64,000 bases of DNA from Phytohabitans maris. GTDB lineage: Bacteria; Actinomycetota; Actinomycetes; Mycobacteriales; Micromonosporaceae. The notes beneath the pieces are model-generated. The model searched no databases, had not been told where the DNA came from, and was given only the letters and a program-made list of their open reading frames with translations. Position numbers and translations under genes: made by a program. Where the stretch lies: the NCBI RefSeq assembly GCF_031085175.1, contig NZ_JAVHUY010000001.1, positions 248,001-312,000 on the forward strand, in the 5' to 3' direction. Position 1 is the stretch's first letter, and each line of letters begins with the position of its first letter. This document shows, in pieces, positions 36,891 to 44,869 of the stretch.

Positions 36891-36952
36891 GGCTGTGATC
36901 AAAGCTCCCCTCAAGTCGTTCTAACGACTTGAGGGGAGCTTTGATCACAGCC
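36891..36952. terminator. Palindromic repeat terminator, copy 2
   Basis: A perfect 30-bp inverted repeat with a two-base centre (CT). The left arm starts GGCTGTGATCAAAGCTCCCC. Compared with copies 1 and 3 it carries C-G in place of T-A at the base pair inside GCTCCC, changed in both arms. It lies between the converging methyltransferase and accD genes, two and 15 bases from their stops. Confidence 0.9.
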
Positions 36953-36967
36953 GTGGGGAGTGCGGCG

Positions 36968-38395
36968 CTAGAGGGGGATGTTGCCGTGGGCGCCGCGGGC
37001 GGCGGGTGCGCCGGCGAGCGCCTCGGCGATGCGGCGTCGCGTCTCGTCCGGCTTGATGACGTCATCGACCACGCCGATCTCCAGCGCTCGCCCGACGCCG
37101 CCGGCCACGCGGGTCTGCTCCTCGACGAGCTGGGTGCGCAGCGCCTCGCGCTCCTCGATCGGGGCGGCGGCGAGCTTCTTGCGGTGCAGGATGTTGACCG
37201 CCGCGGAGGCGCCCATGACCGCGAGCTCCGCGTTGGGCCAGGCGAAGACCGCGGTCGCCCCGAGGGAGCGGGAGTTCATCGCGATGTACGCGCCGCCGTA
37301 GGCCTTGCGGGTCACCAGCGTCACCCGCGGCACCACCGCCTCGGCGAAGGCGTGCAGCAGCTTGGCGCCGCGCCGCACCACGCCGTCCCACTCCTGGCCC
37401 AGGCCGGGCAGGTAGCCGGGCACGTCGACCAGCACGACCAGCGGTACCCCGAGCGCGTCGCACATCCGCACGAAGCGGGCCGCCTTCTCGGCGCTGGCCG
37501 AGTCGAGGCAGCCGCCCAGGCGCAGCGGGTTGTTGGCGATGACCCCGACGGTACGGCCGGCGAAGCGGCCCAGCGTCGTCACGATGTTGGGCGCCCAGCG
37601 GGCGTGCAGCTCCACCGCCTCGCCGTCGAGCAGCGCCTTGACCACCGGCTTGACGTCGTACGCGCGGTTTGCCTCGGCCGGCATCGCGGCGGCCATGTCG
37701 TGCCCGTCGACGTCGCCGACCGGCACGTCCGCCGGGCTGAGGCGGCCCTGGCGACCCAGCAGGTGGGCCAGCTTGCGCGCCTCGGCCAGCGCCGACTCGT
37801 CGTCCTTGGTGGTCACGTGCACCACGCCGGAACGCCGGCCGTGCGGCTCGGGGCCGCCCAGCCGCTCCATGTCGACCTGCTCGCCGGTGACCGAGCGGAC
37901 CACCTCCGGGCCGGTGACGAAGATCCGGCCGGCGCCGGCCATCACGACGATGTCGGTGAGCGCCGGGCCGTACGCCGCGCCGCCCGCCGCCGGACCGAGC
38001 ACCACGGAGATCTGCGGCACCCGCCCGGAGGCCCGCACCATCGCGGCGAAGACCTGGCCGACCGCGTCGAGCGCGACCACGCCCTCGGCGAGCCGGGCGC
38101 CGCCGGAGTGCCACAGGCCGAGTACCGGCACCCGCTCGCGGACGGCCTCGTCGATCGCGTCGACGATGTGGCGGCAGCCCTCGGCGCCCATCGCGCCACC
38201 CATCCTGGTGCCGTCGCTGGCGTACGCGATGGCGGGTGTGCCCTCGATCTCGCCGCGGGCCCACAGGACGCCGGAGTCGTCGCGCGACATCATCAGCCGC
38301 AGCGAGCCGGCGTCGAAGAGGGCACGCAGCCGTACCTCGGGGTCGCGATGGTCCACAGTGGACGAATCGGCGACGGCGGACGTGGTGGTGGTCAC
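36968..38395 (-). CDS. accD: Acyl-CoA carboxylase carboxyltransferase (beta) subunit
   Basis: A 475-residue biotin-dependent carboxyltransferase subunit, of the acetyl/propionyl-CoA carboxylase type common in actinobacteria. The N-terminal half has GAMGAEGCRHIVDAIDEAV, LWHSGGARLAEGVVAL and GPAAGGAAYGPALTDIVVM (acyl-CoA oxyanion pocket); the C-terminal half has GRTVGVIANNP, LVDVPGYLPGLGQEWDGVV (biotin side) and YGGAYIAMNSRSLGA. Transfer of carboxyl from biotin to acetyl-CoA gives the malonyl-CoA used by FabD. It is the last gene of the fab operon, 13 bases after fabF. The alpha (biotin) subunit is not in the window. Confidence 0.92.
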   Translation of the reverse strand: MTTTTSAVADSSTVDHRDPEVRLRALFDAGSLRLMMSRDDSGVLWARGEIEGTPAIAYASDGTRMGGAMGAEGCRHIVDAIDEAVRERVPVLGLWHSGGARLAEGVVALDAVGQVFAAMVRASGRVPQISVVLGPAAGGAAYGPALTDIVVMAGAGRIFVTGPEVVRSVTGEQVDMERLGGPEPHGRRSGVVHVTTKDDESALAEARKLAHLLGRQGRLSPADVPVGDVDGHDMAAAMPAEANRAYDVKPVVKALLDGEAVELHARWAPNIVTTLGRFAGRTVGVIANNPLRLGGCLDSASAEKAARFVRMCDALGVPLVVLVDVPGYLPGLGQEWDGVVRRGAKLLHAFAEAVVPRVTLVTRKAYGGAYIAMNSRSLGATAVFAWPNAELAVMGASAAVNILHRKKLAAAPIEEREALRTQLVEEQTRVAGGVGRALEIGVVDDVIKPDETRRRIAEALAGAPAARGAHGNIPL

Positions 38396-38408
38396 GACGG
38401 GCCTCCCT

Positions 38409-39632
38409 TTAAGGGCGGGTGAACAGCAGCGCGACGTTGTGCCCGCCGAAGCCGAACGAGTTGTTCAGCGCGACCGGCACGTCGACGTGCCGGGCCTTGT
38501 GCGCGGCCACGTCGAGCAGGCCGTCTTCGGGGTCGTCGAGGTTGACCGTGGGCGGGATGACCCCGTCGCGGATGGCCAGGATCGTGGCGATCGTCTCCAC
38601 CGCGCCGGCCGCGCCCAGCAGGTGGCCGGTCATCGACTTGGTGGAGGTCAGCACCACGTGGTCGCCGATCGCGGCGCGCAGGCCGGCGACCTCGACCATG
38701 TCACCGGTGGGCGTCGAGGTGGCGTGCGCGTTGACGTGTACCACGTCCGAGCCGGCCAGGTCGGCCTCGGCGAGCGCCTTGCGGACGGCCCGGACGAAGC
38801 CGCGGCCCTCCGGGTCGGGCTGCACGATGTCGAACCCGTCCGAGGTGATGCCGGTGCCGGCGAGGCGCGCGTACACCCGGGCGCCGCGAGCCTTGGCGTG
38901 CTCGGCCCGCTCCAGGACGACGACGCCGGCGCCCTCGCCGAGGACGAAGCCGTCGCGCCCCTTGTCCCACGGGCGGGAGGCCCGCTCGGGCTCGTCGTTG
39001 CGCACCGACATAGCGCGCATGGAGGCGAACCCGGCGATCGGCAGCGGGTGTACGACCGCCTCGGTGCCGCCGGCCACGACCACGTCGGCGCGGCCGGAGC
39101 GGATGATGTCGAGCCCCTGCGCGATCGCCTCGGCGCCGGTGGCGCAGGCGCTGGCGACCGAGTGCACCCCGGCCTTTGCGCCGAGCTCCAGGCCGACCCA
39201 GGCGGCCGGGCCGTTGGGCATCAGCATCGGCACGGTGTGCGGCGACACCTTGCGCGGGCCGGAGGCCTCCAGGATGTCGTCCTGGGCGAGCAGCGTCATC
39301 GCACCGCCGATACCGGTGCCGACGCTGACCGCGAGCCGCTCGGTATCCAGCCCGGAGTCGGCGAGGCCGGCGTCGGCCCACGCCTCGTGCGCGGCGATCA
39401 GGGCGACCGCCTCGGACCGGTCGAGCCGGCGCAGCTTGACCCGCTCGATCTTCTCGGACGGCTCGACGGCGAGCTGCGCCGCGATCCGTACCGGGAGGTT
39501 TTGCGCCCACTCCTGGGTGAGCGGACCCACCCCGGAGCGGCCGGCGAGCATTGCGTCCCAGGTGGACGCGACGTCCCCGCCCAACGGGGTGGTCGCGCCG
39601 AGCCCGGTGACGACGACGTCTGTGTGTGGCAT
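38409..39632 (-). CDS. fabF: Beta-ketoacyl-ACP synthase II
   Basis: A 407-residue elongating condensing enzyme. The Cys-His-His triad is visible: VASACATGAEAIAQGL (Cys), NAHATSTPTGDMVE (His) and NNSFGFGGHNVALLF (His). GPRKVSPHTVPMLMPN is the family dimer region. It condenses acyl-ACP with malonyl-ACP in fatty-acid chain growth. It starts two bases after acpP, with its ribosome site inside the acpP end, and is followed by accD. The start codon is ATG 39632 (MPHTDVVVTGLG). Length is normal. Confidence 0.96.
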   Translation of the reverse strand: MPHTDVVVTGLGATTPLGGDVASTWDAMLAGRSGVGPLTQEWAQNLPVRIAAQLAVEPSEKIERVKLRRLDRSEAVALIAAHEAWADAGLADSGLDTERLAVSVGTGIGGAMTLLAQDDILEASGPRKVSPHTVPMLMPNGPAAWVGLELGAKAGVHSVASACATGAEAIAQGLDIIRSGRADVVVAGGTEAVVHPLPIAGFASMRAMSVRNDEPERASRPWDKGRDGFVLGEGAGVVVLERAEHAKARGARVYARLAGTGITSDGFDIVQPDPEGRGFVRAVRKALAEADLAGSDVVHVNAHATSTPTGDMVEVAGLRAAIGDHVVLTSTKSMTGHLLGAAGAVETIATILAIRDGVIPPTVNLDDPEDGLLDVAAHKARHVDVPVALNNSFGFGGHNVALLFTRP

Positions 39633-39634
39633 GG

Positions 39635-39874
39635 TCAGGCGTTGCTCTCGATGTAGGAGACCGCGTCACCCACGGTCTTCAGGTTCTGTACCTCGTTGTC
39701 GGGGATCTTGACCCCGAACTTCTCCTCGGCCGCGACCACGACCTCGACCATCGAGAGCGAGTCCACGTCGAGCTCGTCGGTGAACGACTTCTCCTCGGCC
39801 ACGTCGTCCGGGTTCACCCCGGCCACCTCTTCGAGGATCTCGGCGAGGCCGGCGATGATCTCGTCACGGGTCAT
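39635..39874 (-). CDS. acpP: Acyl carrier protein
   Basis: A 79-residue acidic four-helix carrier. TDELDVDSLSMVEVVVAAEE contains the DSL serine that receives 4'-phosphopantetheine. It shuttles acyl chains among FabD, FabH, FabF and the reductases. ATG 39874 follows AGAGGAA. The gene lies between fabH (122 bases upstream) and fabF (2 bases downstream). The unusually long fabH-acpP gap holds a 19-bp tandem repeat and a GC-rich hairpin-forming stretch, which could allow separate, stronger acpP expression. Confidence 0.97.
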   Translation of the reverse strand: MTRDEIIAGLAEILEEVAGVNPDDVAEEKSFTDELDVDSLSMVEVVVAAEEKFGVKIPDNEVQNLKTVGDAVSYIESNA

Positions 39875-39892
39875 GGGGATTGTTTCCTCTCG

Positions 39893-39930
39893 TGCAATGG
39901 GATCGTCTGGATGCAATCGGATCGTCTGGA
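39893..39930. repeat. 19-bp tandem repeat in the fabH-acpP gap
   Basis: TGCAATGGGATCGTCTGGA (39893-39911) and TGCAATCGGATCGTCTGGA (39912-39930) are head-to-tail copies differing at one base. They lie directly upstream of the acpP ribosome site. Next to them (about 39945-39995) GCCGCCGCCGC and GCGGGCGGCGGC could pair. The repeat may be a regulator site or a leftover of duplication. Confidence 0.6.
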
Positions 39931-39996
39931 ACTGTGGCGCCTTGCCGCCGCCGCTTCGCTCGCGCCGCTTGGCGGGGTCCGCGGGCGGCGGCGCGC

Positions 39997-40941
39997 TCAC
40001 GGGCAGCGGATGACCTGCCCGGCGTAGGTGAGGCCGCCGCCGAAGCCGAAGAGCAGCACCGGGGCGCCCGAAGGCACCTCGCGCCGCTCGACCAGCTTGG
40101 AGAGGGCCAGCGGCACACTGGCCGCCGAGGTGTTGCCGGACTCGACGATGTCCTTCGCGATCACGGCGTTGGGGATGCCGAGGCGCTTGACGATACCGTC
40201 GATGATCCGGGCGTTGGCCTGGTGCGGCACGAAGGCCGCCAGGTCTTCCAGCGCGACGCCGGCCCGCTCGCAGGCCTGGCGCGCGAGCGGCGCGAGCATC
40301 GTGGTGGCCCAGCGAAAGACCGTCTGGCCCTCCTGCTGGATGTACGGCTGCCAGCCCTCGATCTTGAGCACGTCGCCCTTTTCCGGCGCCGAGCCCCACA
40401 CGACCGGCCCGATGCCCGGCTCCTCGCCGTCGGGCGCCGCCGTCACCACGGCCGCGCCGGCCGCGTCGCCGAAGAGCACGCAGGTGGAACGGTCGCTCCA
40501 GTCGGTGATGTCGGAGAGCTTCTCCGCGCCGATCACGATCGCGTTGTGCGCGGCACCGGCCCGGATCGCGTGGTCGGCGGTGCTGAGCGCGTACGAGAAG
40601 CCGGAGCAGGCGGTGTTGACGTCCATGGCCGCGGGGGCGGCGATGCCGAGCTTGCTGGCGACCCGGCTGGCTACGTTGGGGCAGCGGTCGATCGAGGAGC
40701 AGGTGGCCACCACGACCATGTCGATGTCGGCGGCGGTGAGCCCGGACGCGGCCAGCGCCTTACCCGCGGCGGACGCGGCCATGTCGGCGACCGTCTCGCC
40801 CTCCGCGATCCGGCGGGTCACGATGCCCACCCGGTCCCGGATCCACTCGTCGTTGGTGTCGACGATGGCGGCGAGGTCGTCGTTGGTGACGAGGCGGGAA
40901 GGCTGGTAGTGACCCATCGAAAGGATGCGCGAACCGGCCAT
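39997..40941 (-). CDS. fabH: Beta-ketoacyl-ACP synthase III
   Basis: A 314-residue initiating condensing enzyme. Cys in VNTACSGFSYALSTADHAIR, His in AAFVPHQANARIIDGI and Asn in VESGNTSAASVPLALS make the catalytic triad. FabH condenses an acyl-CoA primer with malonyl-ACP; in actinomycetes it takes branched primers such as isobutyryl- and 2-methylbutyryl-CoA, which is likely but not provable here. ATG 40941 overlaps the fabD TAA by one base (TAATG), so it is translated by coupling. The stop is TGA at 39997-39999. Confidence 0.95.
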   Translation of the reverse strand: MAGSRILSMGHYQPSRLVTNDDLAAIVDTNDEWIRDRVGIVTRRIAEGETVADMAASAAGKALAASGLTAADIDMVVVATCSSIDRCPNVASRVASKLGIAAPAAMDVNTACSGFSYALSTADHAIRAGAAHNAIVIGAEKLSDITDWSDRSTCVLFGDAAGAAVVTAAPDGEEPGIGPVVWGSAPEKGDVLKIEGWQPYIQQEGQTVFRWATTMLAPLARQACERAGVALEDLAAFVPHQANARIIDGIVKRLGIPNAVIAKDIVESGNTSAASVPLALSKLVERREVPSGAPVLLFGFGGGLTYAGQVIRCP

Positions 40942-42110
40942 TAGAGATGTCCTCCGATGCGGGCGAGGGGCTGGCCCGGGGCGACCGGGTCGTCGTGGTG
41001 CGCGAGCCACTCCGTCAGTACGCCACCGTCGTGGGCGGCGACCTCGACCGGACCCTGGCGGGTGGCGACGTGGCCGATCACCTGGCCGGCGGAGATGTCG
41101 TCGCCCTCGGCGAGGCCGGCGGCGGGCTCGAAGGTGCCGGCGTTCGCCGCGACCACGACCCGAAACTGGGGGGTCGGCTCGTGGTCGGGCGCGGCGCCGT
41201 GGCGGGCGATCAGGTCGCGCGCCTTGGGCAGGTCGTCGGGGGTGTTGAGGGTGACGATCTCGGGTACGCCGGTGGCGGCGAGCTCCCGCTTGACCAGCCC
41301 GGCGAGCGTGCCGGCCGGGGCGAGCTCGATCACCGCGGTGACGCCGAGGTCGGCGAGAGTACGCATGCACAGGTCCCACCGCACCGGTGCGGTGACCTGG
41401 CGGACCAGCCGCTGCAGCAGCTCGCGGCCGTGGTTGACGGCGGCACCGTCCAGGTTGGACAGTACGATCTTGCTCGGGTCGGCGGGCGTGATGCCGGCGG
41501 CCACGGTGGCGAGCGCCTTCTCGGCCGGCGCCATGTAGGGCGTGTGGAACGCCCCGGCCACCTGCAGCGTCCGGACCCGGGCCCCGCCCGGGCGGTCGGC
41601 GGCCAGCTTTTCCAGCTTGTCGACCGCGCCGGCGGCGACGATCTGACCGGCGCCGTTGCGGTTGGCCGGGTACAGCCCGTACGCCTCGATCGCGGCGACG
41701 ACCTCCTCGGCCTCCCCGCCGAGCAGGGCGGCCATGCTGGTCGGCTCCAGCGCGCAGGCGGCGGCCATCTCGCGCCCGCGCACGCCGGCCAGCGTGATCG
41801 CCGCCTCCGGCGAGAGCACCCCGCCCAGCGCGGCCGCGCCCAGCTCGCCGACGCTGTGGCCGGCGACCACGGCCACGTCGTACATCGGGAGCTGCTCGGC
41901 CGTGAGGAGGGCGGCGGCGACCAGGAGCGGCTGGGTGCGCGCGGTGTCCCTGATCGCGTCGGCGTCGGCGTCGGTGCCCAGGTGCACGAGATCGACGCCC
42001 GCGAGCGCGGACCACCACCGCAGGCGCGCCTCGGCGCCGGGCAGCTCCAGCCATGGGGTCAGGAATCCGGGCTTCTGGGAGCCCTGTCCGGGCGAGAGTA
42101 CGGCGAGCAC
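40941..42110 (-). CDS. fabD: Malonyl-CoA:ACP transacylase with C-terminal lipoyl-like domain
   Basis: A 389-residue protein, about 75 longer than usual FabD. Residues 1-~305 are FabD: LSPGQGSQKPGFL, VVAGHSVGELGAAALGG (nucleophilic Ser), GVRGREMAAAC (Arg), QVAGAFHTPYM (His) and LQRLVRQVTAPVRW (Gln). Residues ~318-389 look like a biotinyl/lipoyl fold: FRVVVAANAGTFEP, EGDDISAGQVIGHVATRQ, VEVAAHDGGVLTEWLAHHDD and VAPGQPLARIG. At the hairpin tip where carriers have a Lys (usually in MKM) the sequence is TRQGP, so no cofactor can be attached. GTG 42110 follows AGGAAAG. It is the first gene of the operon, downstream of the divergent-site region and the regulator gene. Confidence 0.93.
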   Translation of the reverse strand: MLAVLSPGQGSQKPGFLTPWLELPGAEARLRWWSALAGVDLVHLGTDADADAIRDTARTQPLLVAAALLTAEQLPMYDVAVVAGHSVGELGAAALGGVLSPEAAITLAGVRGREMAAACALEPTSMAALLGGEAEEVVAAIEAYGLYPANRNGAGQIVAAGAVDKLEKLAADRPGGARVRTLQVAGAFHTPYMAPAEKALATVAAGITPADPSKIVLSNLDGAAVNHGRELLQRLVRQVTAPVRWDLCMRTLADLGVTAVIELAPAGTLAGLVKRELAATGVPEIVTLNTPDDLPKARDLIARHGAAPDHEPTPQFRVVVAANAGTFEPAAGLAEGDDISAGQVIGHVATRQGPVEVAAHDGGVLTEWLAHHDDPVAPGQPLARIGGHL

Positions 42111-42176
42111 GACTAAGACTTTCCTTGATACTGGCGGGTCAGGTGGGTGCTGGCATGCACCAAACCGCACTACAGA

Positions 42177-42197
42177 CTTTGTGGAGACCCTACAAAG
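42177..42197. promoter_or_regulatory. Candidate FasR operator upstream of fabD
   Basis: CTTTGT (42177-42182) and ACAAAG (42192-42197) form an inverted repeat with a nine-base gap, 67-87 bases before the fabD start. It is in the 113-base gap between fabD and its presumed activator gene, the place where FasR acts on fabD in Streptomyces. I cannot confirm the match to the known site. Confidence 0.45.
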
Positions 42198-42223
42198 ATC
42201 GCAGGTTACACCCAAAGGTTCGT

Positions 42224-43423
42224 TCAGGTTATGGCCGGTGTCACAGGCGCTTGCGGGTCGAGCCGCCCGATCGTGAGCGCCACACGCAGCGCGAACGCGT
42301 CCCGCGGGGTCAACGGCGACAGGCCGGTGACGTCGGCGACCCGGCGGAGCCGGTAACGCACGGTGTTCGGGTGGACGAAGAGTGCCCGGGCCGCGCCCTC
42401 CAAAACCCCGCCCGCCGCGAAGAAGGCGTCGAGGGTCTCCAGCAGCTCGCCGCTGGCCCGCACCAGGCCGCCGTACACGTCCTGCCGCAGCCGCCGCCGG
42501 GCCTCGACGTCGCCGGCCAGGGCGCGCTCGGGGAGCAGGTCGCGCGCGGCGACGGGGCGCGGGGCGTCCGGCCACCCGGGCGCCGCGCGGAAGCCGGCCA
42601 GCGCGGCCCGGGCCGACTCGGTCGCCTCGTCGAGCGTGGCCACGACCGGTCCGACCACGACCGGGCCGGCGCCGAAGCCGGCCAGCAACTTGGCGGTGGC
42701 GTCCAGCGGATCGCTCGCCCCGCCGAGCACGAGCACCAGCCGGTCGCCGTGCACGCCGCCGATGATCTCCACACCGATCCGCCGCGCCGCCCGGTACACC
42801 GTGTGCAGCACCGCGGCCGCCTCACCCCCCGGCGAGCGCCCGACCGCGACCGCCACCGGCGGGGCGTCCGCCCAGCCCAGCGCCGCCGCCCGGCTGGCCA
42901 GCACGTCCGAGGAGTCGCCGCGCAGCAGCGCGTCGACCAGCAGGGCCTGCAGCCGCGCGTCCCAGGCGCCGCGCGACTCCGCCGCCCGGGCGTAGACCCG
43001 CGCGGCCGAAAACGCCACCTCGCGCGAGAAGCGCAGCACGGCTTCGCGGAGGGCGGCCTCTTCACCGGGTACGGCGAGGTGCGGCACCTGCTCCTCGGCC
43101 ACGTCGATGGTCACCTTGACCAGGGCCACCGTCTGCTGCAACGAGATCGAGCGGGCCAGTGCGGTGGGCGCCGCGTCGAAGATCTCGTCGGCCAGATCCT
43201 GCCCGGGCCGGCGCCCGTCCCGGCGCAGCCACTCGACCAGGGAGCGCACGCCCGCCTGGGCGACCAGCATGACCCAGGCCCGCTGGTCGGCCGGAAGCTC
43301 GCGGAACCAGGGGAGCGTCTCGTCCATCCGGGACACGCTCGCGGTCGCCAGGGCGCCGGCCGATCGCTCGATCCGCCGTACGGTCTCGCTCAGCGCTGCG
43401 CCGTCATCGCTGCCCGGTGGCAC
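42224..43423 (-). CDS. fasR: PucR/CdaR-type regulator of fatty-acid synthesis (FasR-like)
   Basis: A 399-residue regulator. The N-terminal ~170 residues are helical (LPWFRELPADQRAWVMLVAQ is typical of FasR), the centre is a GGDEF-like CdaR domain without catalytic motif, and the C-terminus is a PucR helix-turn-helix (LEGAARALFVHPNTVRYRLR then RVADVTGL). In Streptomyces the protein at this position, FasR, binds the fabD promoter and activates fabD-fabH-acpP-fabF. The same gene order here supports the name. It is transcribed toward fabD. GTG 43423 leaves only 34 bases to the divergent PAP2 gene. Confidence 0.88.
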   Translation of the reverse strand: MPPGSDDGAALSETVRRIERSAGALATASVSRMDETLPWFRELPADQRAWVMLVAQAGVRSLVEWLRRDGRRPGQDLADEIFDAAPTALARSISLQQTVALVKVTIDVAEEQVPHLAVPGEEAALREAVLRFSREVAFSAARVYARAAESRGAWDARLQALLVDALLRGDSSDVLASRAAALGWADAPPVAVAVGRSPGGEAAAVLHTVYRAARRIGVEIIGGVHGDRLVLVLGGASDPLDATAKLLAGFGAGPVVVGPVVATLDEATESARAALAGFRAAPGWPDAPRPVAARDLLPERALAGDVEARRRLRQDVYGGLVRASGELLETLDAFFAAGGVLEGAARALFVHPNTVRYRLRRVADVTGLSPLTPRDAFALRVALTIGRLDPQAPVTPAIT

Positions 43424-43457
43424 GACACCAGCCTGTCATGCCCGGGTCCATGCCACT

Positions 43458-44093
43458 ATGGCCGGGATGATCGCCCGCCCTCCGCTGGTCGTGCCGCTCG
43501 TGGCGCTGGCCGCGTTTCTCGCGCTGATGGCCGTCGTGGTCGGCGACTGGTCCCCGGTCGAGCGGCTGGACACGGCGCTGAGCGAAGACCTGCGGGAGTA
43601 CGGCGTGGACCACCCGGACCTGGTCGACGTGCTCCGCGTCGCCACCGACGTCGCCGCGACGCTCTCCTACGTGGCCGCCGGCGTGGTCGCGATGGCTGCT
43701 TTCCTGCTGCGCCGCCACCGCCGCGAGGCGTACCTGTGCGCCTGGGTCACCGTGCTCGTGCCGGCGCTGTGGGGCCTCATGCACTGGGCACTGCACCGGC
43801 CGCGCCCGCCAGACGGCTTCGTCTTCGTGGACAGCAACGGCTTTCCCAGCGGCCACACCTCGCACGCCGCCGCGGCCGCGCTGGTCGCCGTGCTGCTCCT
43901 GTGGCCACGCCTGGCCCGACGGGGTCGGACGCTGGTGGTGGCGGGAGCGGCGGCGGTCGCCCTTTTCATCGGCGCGACGCGGGTGCTGCTGCTGGCCCAC
44001 TGGCCGACGGACGTGCTGGGCGGGTGGCTGCTCGCCCTGACGGTGGTCCCGCTGGCCGCGAGAGCCGCCACCGCCCGTCATGGCCGCGAATAG
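43458..44093 (+). CDS. PAP2-family membrane phosphatase
   Basis: A 211-residue protein with about six membrane helices and the phosphatidic-acid-phosphatase motifs: HWALHRPRPPDGF (a His where the first motif usually has Lys), GFPSGHTSHAAAAAL (His acid) and TRVLLLAHWPTDVLGG (Arg and His nucleophile). Members dephosphorylate phosphatidate, phosphatidylglycerol phosphate or undecaprenyl diphosphate at the outer membrane face; which applies is unknown. ATG 43458 (MAGMIARPP) is used. Its end overlaps that of the converging NYN gene by 16 bases. Confidence 0.87.
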   Translation: MAGMIARPPLVVPLVALAAFLALMAVVVGDWSPVERLDTALSEDLREYGVDHPDLVDVLRVATDVAATLSYVAAGVVAMAAFLLRRHRREAYLCAWVTVLVPALWGLMHWALHRPRPPDGFVFVDSNGFPSGHTSHAAAAALVAVLLLWPRLARRGRTLVVAGAAAVALFIGATRVLLLAHWPTDVLGGWLLALTVVPLAARAATARHGRE

Positions 44094-44695
44094 TCGGTCG
44101 TGTCGCAAACCTCGTCGTAATTCTTCTGGTCGAGCCAATGACACCAGAGCCGCACATCATCAATGGAGAGCCGTTTGCTGTGCCGGCGATGGCCACTCCA
44201 AGCGGCGACCTCTACCCGTTTGTCGGTGAACTTTGCCACGGTCTCAAGGGCGGGCTTGAGGTCCGTGTCTGTCGACATCAGCACGCCGACGTCATATTGG
44301 TCCTCTAATGCCAGCCGCACGAAGTCGACCGCCAACGCGACGTCTACGCCTTTCTCCTGCGGTTTTTCGCCAGGTTGGGCTCGGTCTGGCCATCCTCGTG
44401 GGTAGCGGAGCGGTCGGGTGATCACAGCGACTCGCGGATCAGCGGACCAGTCCTCGATCTGCCGGGTGCAAGCGGCGTTTCCCCGGCTGTCACGGGTGGC
44501 GTCAGGCAGGCCACGGTAGATCCGAACGCCGGAGAGCTCTCGGGCGAACGCGTCTCTCTCGACGATGTGCTCGCCGATCAGAACAGGCGTGATCTGTCCG
44601 GCGACGTTGGGGACGCCTGTTTCAGGATGGAAGCAGTCTCGCGCGCCTCGGTAGACGTTTTGGTAATCCACGAAGAGCATCAGGCGATCCGTCAC
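44078..44695 (-). CDS. NYN-domain (PIN-like nuclease) protein
   Basis: A 205-residue NYN-domain protein. LMLFVDYQNVYRGARD carries the first Asp, EKGVDVALAVDFVRLAL the second acidic site and LMSTDTDLKPALETVAKF the last; these form the metal-binding pocket of PIN-like RNases. RNA cleavage is plausible; the substrate is unknown and no antitoxin gene adjoins. GTG 44695 is preferred to an upstream start at 44731, because the conserved strand follows at once. The coding sequence is visibly poorer in GC than everything around it, and it ends inside the neighbouring PAP2 gene (16-base overlap). These points suggest later insertion, possibly by transfer. Confidence 0.85.
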   Translation of the reverse strand: MTDRLMLFVDYQNVYRGARDCFHPETGVPNVAGQITPVLIGEHIVERDAFARELSGVRIYRGLPDATRDSRGNAACTRQIEDWSADPRVAVITRPLRYPRGWPDRAQPGEKPQEKGVDVALAVDFVRLALEDQYDVGVLMSTDTDLKPALETVAKFTDKRVEVAAWSGHRRHSKRLSIDDVRLWCHWLDQKNYDEVCDTTDYSRP

Positions 44696-44869
44696 GGGAC
44701 CGCTCCGTCGGCAAAGAACAATCCCCGCCAATCCAGGCCGAGGCCAAGATGGCGGGGAACATTGAGTCCTTTATAGCGTGCACACGGGCGGCTGTCAACT
44801 CGGGTCTCCCCGGGGAATGTCTGCATGCCGGGAAGATTTCAGTTCAGTCCATTGGGGGACATGGGCCGA

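Noticed and set aside
40942-42054. Open frame running from fabH back through fabD
   Set aside because: It is the wrong frame over fabD. Conserved FabH sequence begins at ATG 40941, where TAATG coupling is seen.
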